From Maricaulis sp. (GTDB taxonomy: Bacteria; Pseudomonadota; Alphaproteobacteria; Caulobacterales; Maricaulaceae): 25,530 bases of DNA. Below, piece after piece: positions 20,641-25,530 of the stretch. A program made the translations under genes and the position numbers. The stretch covers positions 1 through 25,530 of the forward strand of contig NZLV01000090.1 of the NCBI GenBank assembly GCA_002694345.1, read 5' to 3'. Each line of letters opens with the position of its first letter. The first letter of the stretch is position 1. The notes beneath the pieces were generated by a model. It searched no databases. It was not told the DNA's origin and saw only the letters and a program-made list of their open reading frames with translations.

Positions 20641-21945
20641 ATGAATGACGGACTTGCCTCGCGGCGCTCGGCCGCCCACGCCTACATGGCCATCATGTCC
20701 CAGCGAAAAACGCTGGAATCGGCCCTGGAACACACACGCGGCTATCGCGAGATGGAAGCGCGGGACCGCGCCTTCGCGCGCGCCATCCTGGCGACCACTT
20801 TCCGCCGCCATGGCCAGACGCTCGCCGTCCTGTCCAAGCTCCTCGCCAAACCGCTCGAAGAGACGCCGGAACCGGCTGTCGCCCTGCTGGTGACCGGGGC
20901 TACGCAATTGCTGTGGATGGACGGCGCCCCACATGCCGTGGTCTCCACCACAGTGGCGCTGGCGCAGGAAAACAAGGCGGCCTTCGGCCTGAAGGGCCTG
21001 ATCAATGCCGTCCTGCGAAAAGTCGACAAGGAAGGCCGCGATCTCGCCGCCCGCACGGCGCCGCGCGACAATCTTCCCGACTGGATGGCCCGCGCCTGGC
21101 GCAAGGCCTACGGTCCCGGCGCCCTGGCGCGCATGACCAAGGTCCTGATGGACCCGCCGCCGCTCGACATCACCGTGAAAGACCCGGCCGAGCGCGAAAA
21201 ATGGGCCGAGGCCCTCAAGGCCGAGATCCTGCCGACCGGCTCCCTGCGCCGCCAGGAAATCGGCGATGTCACCCAATTGCCCGGCTATCGGGACGGGGCC
21301 TGGTGGATCCAGGACGCCGCCGCCGCCATTCCGGCGACCCTGCTCGGCGTGAAAGAGCGTGACCATGTCCTGGACATGTGCGCCGCGCCGGGCGGCAAGA
21401 CGCTGCAGCTGTCGGCTCTTGGGGCCCGCGTCACCGCCATCGACAGTTCCGCCAGCCGTCTCAAGCAATTGCGCGACAATCTCGGCCGCACCCAGATGCG
21501 CGCCAATGTCGTGGCCGAGGATGGCCGCCGCTACAAACCCAAGGGTCCGGCCGACGCCATCCTCCTGGATGCGCCCTGTACCGCGACCGGCACGCTGCGC
21601 CGCCACCCAGAAGCCGCGCAAATCAAGAAGCCCGGCCAGGTCGTGAAAATGGTGAAGCTGCAGCTGGAACTGGCCAATGCGGCCGTGCGCTTCCTGCGTC
21701 CGGGCGGCACGCTGGTCCTGTGCACCTGTTCGCTGCAGCCGGAAGAGGGCGAGGGCCTGGCCGCCGAGCTCCTGACCCGCCAGAAGGAATTGACGGTCCG
21801 CCCGATCCAGCCGGATGAAGTCCCCGGCCTGTCCGAGGCGATCACTCCAGAAGGCTGGTTGCGCCTCACCCCGGCCCTGTGGGCGGAGCAGGGCGGACTC
21901 GACGGTTTCTTCATCGCCCGCTTCGAAAAGCGCATTTCAGCGTAA
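20641..21945 (+). CDS. rsmB: RsmB-type rRNA (cytosine-5) methyltransferase
   Basis: The 434-residue protein has an N-terminal NusB-like domain (about 5-140) and a C-terminal Rossmann methyltransferase domain. The SAM-binding motif is VLDMCAAPGGKTLQL (residues 243-257). Motif IV is LLDAPCTATGTLRRHPE with C313, and motif VI is LCTCSLQPEEGE with the catalytic C363. RsmB methylates C967 of 16S rRNA in E. coli; a related cytosine position in 16S rRNA is the likely target. The ATG at 20641 fits the family N-terminus. It is followed on the same strand by rpe after a 60-base gap. A GC-rich hairpin separates it from htpX upstream. Confidence 0.94.
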   Translation: MNDGLASRRSAAHAYMAIMSQRKTLESALEHTRGYREMEARDRAFARAILATTFRRHGQTLAVLSKLLAKPLEETPEPAVALLVTGATQLLWMDGAPHAVVSTTVALAQENKAAFGLKGLINAVLRKVDKEGRDLAARTAPRDNLPDWMARAWRKAYGPGALARMTKVLMDPPPLDITVKDPAEREKWAEALKAEILPTGSLRRQEIGDVTQLPGYRDGAWWIQDAAAAIPATLLGVKERDHVLDMCAAPGGKTLQLSALGARVTAIDSSASRLKQLRDNLGRTQMRANVVAEDGRRYKPKGPADAILLDAPCTATGTLRRHPEAAQIKKPGQVVKMVKLQLELANAAVRFLRPGGTLVLCTCSLQPEEGEGLAAELLTRQKELTVRPIQPDEVPGLSEAITPEGWLRLTPALWAEQGGLDGFFIARFEKRISA

Positions 21946-22005
21946 ATTCACCGCGAAAAGTGAGCACCGCTTGCGCGGGTGCAGACCCCCTGTTATCGGA
22001 TCGAT

Positions 22006-22665
22006 ATGTCTCAATCCGTGATTATTTCGCCGTCCATCCTCTCGGCCGACTTTGCCAGGCTTGGCGAGGAAGTCCGCGCCATCGACGAAGCTGGCGCCGA
22101 CTGGATCCATGTCGACGTCATGGACGGGCATTATGTGCCCAATATCACCATCGGCCCGGCCGTGGTGAAAGCGCTGCGCCCGCACTCAGACAAGACGTTC
22201 GATGTGCACCTCATGATCCAGCCCGTCGATCCCTATCTGGAAGCCTTCGCGGAAGCCGGATCGGACATCATCACGGCGCACCCCGAAGCCGGTCCCCATT
22301 TCCACCGAACGGTGCAGAAGATCCGCTCCCTGGGCGTGAGGGCCGGGGCCGCACTGAACCCGTCCACCGATCCGGGCATCATCGACTATGTTCTGGACGA
22401 GCTAGATCTCGTCCTGGTGATGAGCGTCAATCCGGGCTTTGGCGGTCAGAGCTTCATCGACAGCCAGCTGCGCAAGATCGAGCAGATCCGCTCGATGATT
22501 GAAGCCCGCGGGCTCAGCACGATGATCGAGGTGGATGGCGGCGTGAACCCCGACACCGCCAAGGCCTGTCTCGCGGCCGGGGCAGATGCGCTGGTCGCCG
22601 GCTCCGCGGTCTTCCGCGGCGGACCGGATGCCTATCGCGACAATATCCTCGCCCTGCGCGGTTGA
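22006..22665 (+). CDS. rpe: Ribulose-phosphate 3-epimerase
   Basis: The 219-residue TIM-barrel enzyme interconverts ribulose 5-phosphate and xylulose 5-phosphate in the pentose phosphate pathway. SPSILSADFARLG holds the N-terminal motif, and HVDVMDGHYVPN gives metal ligands H35 and D37. VHLMI gives H68, VMSVNPGFGGQSF is the phosphate loop, and EVDGGV gives D177. D37 and D177 are the acid-base pair. The ATG at 22006 matches the family start; an earlier GTG in frame adds nine residues unlike the family. The stop is six bases from the ATG of the heparinase-like gene, so the two are probably co-transcribed. The ribosome-binding site is weak. Confidence 0.97.
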   Translation: MSQSVIISPSILSADFARLGEEVRAIDEAGADWIHVDVMDGHYVPNITIGPAVVKALRPHSDKTFDVHLMIQPVDPYLEAFAEAGSDIITAHPEAGPHFHRTVQKIRSLGVRAGAALNPSTDPGIIDYVLDELDLVLVMSVNPGFGGQSFIDSQLRKIEQIRSMIEARGLSTMIEVDGGVNPDTAKACLAAGADALVAGSAVFRGGPDAYRDNILALRG

Positions 22666-22670
22666 CCGCC

Positions 22671-24437
22671 ATGGCTCGCGCGGTACGTCTGACCGACTAT
22701 GCCGGCGCTGCCATGATGGGTTTGCGCCGGGAAGCCTCCGCCACTTTGAATGCGGTCGGCCTGCCCATGGCTTTCCAGGCGCCCGGCAGCCTTCCCGATA
22801 CGCTGGATATCCTGCCGGATGATCTCTACGCGGCCGACCCGGACCGGGGTGAGGCGATTGCCGTGGGCCGTTTCGCCCTGGCCGGAGATGTCCATGTCGT
22901 CGAGACCGCCACGGACATCTGGCAAGAACCCGCACCGACCCGCGCCTTTGCCCGCCGCCTGCACGGATTTGGCTGGCTGCGCGATTGCCTCGCCCGGCCG
23001 GACGAGAACGGACATGCCCTGGCCCGCGACCTGGTGGACAGCTGGATCGAGGCCTTTGGACGCTGGAACGGGTTTGCCTGGTCCCACGGCGTCCTCTCCG
23101 CCCGCATCCTGAACTGGCTGCGCTGCGGCGAGGCCCTGTTCAACACGGATGACAGTGACCGCAAGGCCCGCCGCCTGCGCTTCCGCACGCTCCTGCGCCA
23201 GGCCCGCTACATCCAGCGCTCCCTGCCGATCGCCCATGACGGGGCGGTCCGCCTGCGCTGTGCCACAGCCCTGGCCCTGACCGGAATCTGCCTGCCGCGC
23301 CAGTCTGCCCTCCAAAAGGCCGGTCTCCAGGCCCTGTCCCGCGAAGTCGCGCGCCAGATCCTGCCCGATGGCGGCCATGTCTCGCGCTCGCCGCGAGCCT
23401 GCGCAGAAACCCTGATCGACCTGGTCACCCTGCGCGATGCCGCCGAACGGACCGGCATTCCCCTTCCCGCCGACATCAATCGCGCCATGGACCGGCTCGC
23501 CCCCATGGCGCGCTTCTTCCGGATGTCCGATGGTGGCCTGGCCAGTTTCCATGGCGGCGGGGAATGCGATCACACGGCCCTGGCCCACGCGCTCGACCGC
23601 GACGACACCAAGGCCAAACCCTTCGGCTTTGCCCCGCATTCCGGCTATCACCGGGCCGAGGCGGGTGGCGCGACCATCCTGCTGGATGTCGGCAAACCGG
23701 CCCCGGGCGCACTGGGAACCAGCGCCCATGCCAGCGCACTGGCGTTCGAACTCTGCACGTCCGGCGGCCGCCTTGTGGTCAATTGCGGCTGGCATGATGA
23801 CCAGCCCGCCTCCTGGCGCGAAGCCGTCCGAGCCTCGGCAGCCCATTCCACGCTAACCCTCGACGAAACCTCCTCCGCCCTGCTGTTCAGCCAGGGCTGG
23901 AAACGCGACTTGCTCGGCCCGCGCCTGGTCTTTCCGCCCGGCTCCGTGACCGCTCGCCGCAATGAAGAAGAAATGGGTGTCTGGCTGGAAGGCATTCATG
24001 AGGGCTATCGCAGCCGCTATGGCCTGTCGCATCGCCGCCGCGTCTTCCTGGCCACGGATGGCGGCGATCTGCGGGGCGAGGACGCACTTTTCCGGCCGGT
24101 CTCCGACGGCCCGCCGGAGGATGTGGATGTGCGCTGGCCCTTCGCCATCCGCTTCCACCTTCATCCCGATGTCCGCGCCTCCCTGTCGCGCGACTCCATG
24201 AGTGCGCTTCTGGTGCAGCCGAACGGGGATGGCTGGCGCTTCCGGACCGATGGTGGCCCCATCCGGCTGGAACGTTCCGTCTATCTCGCCGCCGGTGCAC
24301 CTCCACAACGGGCCACACAAATAGTAATACAGGGAGAAGCAGAACCCTTCGGGGCCGGGGATCGCCCCCCGAACCGGGTTCGCTGGGCTTTTCAGCGCCT
24401 AGGCCGCATCGGCGGCGCGGGGGGAGAAACGGAATGA
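22671..24437 (+). CDS. Heparinase II/III-like protein
   Basis: The 588-residue protein has an alpha-helical toroid-like N-terminal half, containing WIEAFGRWNGFAWSHGVLSARILNWL and GGHVSRSPRACAETLIDLVTLRDA. A beta-rich heparinase II/III C-terminal domain follows from about residue 325, with SGYHRAEAGGATILLDVGKP, HASALAFELCTSGGRLVVNCG and SAAHSTLTLDETSSA. The His in the HASALAFEL and AAHSTLTL motifs are the conserved ones. Relatives are polysaccharide lyases, but many alphaproteobacterial members have no proven substrate. I see no signal peptide, so it may act in the cytoplasm. The ATG at 22671 is used; a TTG at 22662 overlapping the rpe stop is possible. A run of rare codons lies at 24297-24344. 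It overlaps the next gene by four bases. Confidence 0.88.
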   Translation: MARAVRLTDYAGAAMMGLRREASATLNAVGLPMAFQAPGSLPDTLDILPDDLYAADPDRGEAIAVGRFALAGDVHVVETATDIWQEPAPTRAFARRLHGFGWLRDCLARPDENGHALARDLVDSWIEAFGRWNGFAWSHGVLSARILNWLRCGEALFNTDDSDRKARRLRFRTLLRQARYIQRSLPIAHDGAVRLRCATALALTGICLPRQSALQKAGLQALSREVARQILPDGGHVSRSPRACAETLIDLVTLRDAAERTGIPLPADINRAMDRLAPMARFFRMSDGGLASFHGGGECDHTALAHALDRDDTKAKPFGFAPHSGYHRAEAGGATILLDVGKPAPGALGTSAHASALAFELCTSGGRLVVNCGWHDDQPASWREAVRASAAHSTLTLDETSSALLFSQGWKRDLLGPRLVFPPGSVTARRNEEEMGVWLEGIHEGYRSRYGLSHRRRVFLATDGGDLRGEDALFRPVSDGPPEDVDVRWPFAIRFHLHPDVRASLSRDSMSALLVQPNGDGWRFRTDGGPIRLERSVYLAAGAPPQRATQIVIQGEAEPFGAGDRPPNRVRWAFQRLGRIGGAGGETE

Positions 24438-25530
24438 CGCGGCCGACGCCGGAGACCGGTTCCACGTCTGCGCACCGCAACCAGTTGTCCATGGTTGCCG
24501 TAGCGCTGTTCGACCTGTGCGCGGGCGCCTTCTCCATGTGGGCCGCCGTCCTCTTGCGCTACCGGTTCGAGCCGATCGATCCGCCCGACCAGATCGTCCT
24601 GCAATCGGTGGCGGTCTTCGCCTTGTCCTGCGCCCTCGTCTTCGCGGTGGAAGGCCTGCATCGCGGCCTCTGGCGCTATGCAGCGCTGAATGATGCCGCC
24701 CGCATCGTGCGCGCCGTTGTGATCGCCAATCTGGTCTTCCTGCCCATTCTCTTCCTGATCAATCGTCTGGAGGGTTTCCCGCGCACCGCCATCCTGATCG
24801 ACATTCCGATCCTGATCGGCCTGCTTCTGGCCCCCCGTTTCGTGTTCGGCGGTTTGCGCACGCAAGGTCTGCGCGCCCTTCTGCAGGTGGAGGACCGCTC
24901 CAAGCCCGCCGCCATCCTGGTCGGATCCGAAGCCGAACTGGACGAGGCGCTTCGCCATCTCGACCGGCGCAGCGGATCCGCCCCGTTCCGGGCCAAGGGC
25001 CTGATCGAACCCAATTCCGCGCTCACCGGCCATGCCATTCGCGGCATTCCGGTCCTGGGGGGTCTCAGCGCCCTGGAAGCCGCCCTGACCCGGTTGACCC
25101 AGGCCGAACGCGATGCGCCCCGCCTGGTCCTGGCCGGGGATTCCGCCGATGTCGCCGTGGTCAACCAGCTGGTCCGCATTGCTGCACGCACCGGCGCCAA
25201 ACTGTCTCGGGCCCGCCCGGCGGAAGGCCCCGGAGCCTTTTCGCCGGTGGAAGCCGCCGACCTGCTCAATCGCCCGCCGCGTCCGCCCAATCTGGAGCCG
25301 GCCCGGCCGCTCATCGAGGGCAAGCGGATCCTGATCACCGGGGCCGGGGGCACGATCGGCTCGCAGTTGGCGCGCCTCGCCGCGACGCTGAACCCGGCCA
25401 AGCTGATCTTCTTTGATGCATCGGAAGCCAATCTCTACGAGATCGACCTGGAGTTCTCGCGCCGCACCTCCCGCATCGCCTGGCGGGCCATTCTCGGGGA
25501 TATCCGGGACACGGAACGCCTGGACGCTGT
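24434..25530 (+). CDS. FlaA1/CapD/WbpM-type nucleotide-sugar dehydratase/epimerase (5' part)
   Basis: The frame stays open to the window end, giving 365 residues of a protein that should exceed 600. Four transmembrane helices come first (about 19-41, 54-73, 93-112 and 119-139), with the family motif VEGLHRGLWRYAALND between helices two and three. A Rossmann-like domain follows (ILVGSEAELDEAL, and GIPVLGGLSAL). The SDR domain then starts with ITGAGGTIGSQLARL, where the NAD-binding GxxGxxG covers residues 303-309; the catalytic residues lie beyond the window. Such enzymes make UDP-4-keto-6-deoxy sugars for capsule, O-antigen or protein glycosylation. The ATG overlaps the TGA of the heparinase-like gene (ATGA), so the two are coupled. 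This suggests a surface-polysaccharide locus continuing to the right. Confidence 0.9.
   Translation, partial: MTRPTPETGSTSAHRNQLSMVAVALFDLCAGAFSMWAAVLLRYRFEPIDPPDQIVLQSVAVFALSCALVFAVEGLHRGLWRYAALNDAARIVRAVVIANLVFLPILFLINRLEGFPRTAILIDIPILIGLLLAPRFVFGGLRTQGLRALLQVEDRSKPAAILVGSEAELDEALRHLDRRSGSAPFRAKGLIEPNSALTGHAIRGIPVLGGLSALEAALTRLTQAERDAPRLVLAGDSADVAVVNQLVRIAARTGAKLSRARPAEGPGAFSPVEAADLLNRPPRPPNLEPARPLIEGKRILITGAGGTIGSQLARLAATLNPAKLIFFDASEANLYEIDLEFSRRTSRIAWRAILGDIRDTERLDA

Noticed and set aside
19624..21621. 665-codon open frame antisense to htpX and rsmB
   Set aside because: It runs across two well-supported genes, has low-complexity translation and no recognisable motif; it is an effect of GC-rich third positions.
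22632..23846. 404-codon open frame antisense to the heparinase-like gene
   Set aside because: Shadow of a GC-rich gene; Gly/Ala/Arg-rich product without motifs.
1..25530. Mobile element, CRISPR array, toxin-antitoxin or defence system
   Set aside because: I looked for transposase or integrase motifs, regularly spaced repeats, and small paired toxin-antitoxin-like genes and found none; gene content and composition look like core chromosome throughout.

Overview
The window is about 25.5 kb of GC-rich, gene-dense chromosomal DNA with no tRNA, rRNA, insertion sequence, phage or CRISPR array that I can see. Gene content (DUF2794, a DUF1674/SDHAF4 homologue, an alphaproteobacterial-style PdxY, HtpX and heparinase II/III) and codon use point to an alphaproteobacterium. 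A dimorphic marine lineage such as Maricaulales/Hyphomonadaceae or a relative of Caulobacterales is my inference; the sequence does not prove it. Many genes overlap by 1-16 bases and most convergent neighbours share their 3' ends.

Layout. 1-1.8 kb: the 3' end of oxyR, overlapped by a single-domain response regulator, then a GbsR/MarR-type repressor with a perfect 18-bp palindrome just upstream, and an ArsC-family reductase. 1.85-5.3 kb: a CitE/HpcH-type CoA-ester lyase, pyridoxal kinase pdxY, and a translationally coupled pair made of a GlxA-like AraC regulator and a DJ-1/PfpI protein. 5.36-10.1 kb (minus strand): a tightly coupled ABC module (ATPase, GldF-like permease, GldG-like auxiliary protein, DUF4340 protein), ending in a VOC-fold protein. 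10.1-14.6 kb: DUF2794, a bidirectional terminator, Bax-inhibitor-1 family protein, RNA 2',3'-cyclic phosphodiesterase thpR, an operon of a secreted histidine phosphatase plus a low-molecular-weight tyrosine phosphatase, and a membrane histidine kinase. 14.7-18.8 kb: argG divergent from a glutaminase-LysE exporter-pyrF run. 18.75-20.6 kb: a secreted protein of unknown function, a DUF1674 succinate dehydrogenase assembly factor, and htpX. 20.6-25.5 kb (plus strand): rsmB, rpe, a heparinase II/III-like gene and the start of a FlaA1/CapD-type nucleotide-sugar dehydratase that runs off the window; the last two suggest the edge of a surface-polysaccharide locus.

The most notable items are as follows. 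(1) The glutaminase resembles the animal mitochondrial KGA/GLS type along its whole length rather than the short bacterial type, with all expected catalytic residues present. (2) The 18-bp palindrome in front of the GbsR-like gene is a strong operator candidate. (3) The GldFG-like ABC module carries a coupled VOC gene. (4) There are several inverted repeats at promoters (thpR/BI-1, DUF2794 leader). (5) A sharp cluster of rare A-rich codons lies near the 3' end of the heparinase-like gene. I do not see a clearly new defence or mobile system; this is mostly ordinary core genome with some unusual members.
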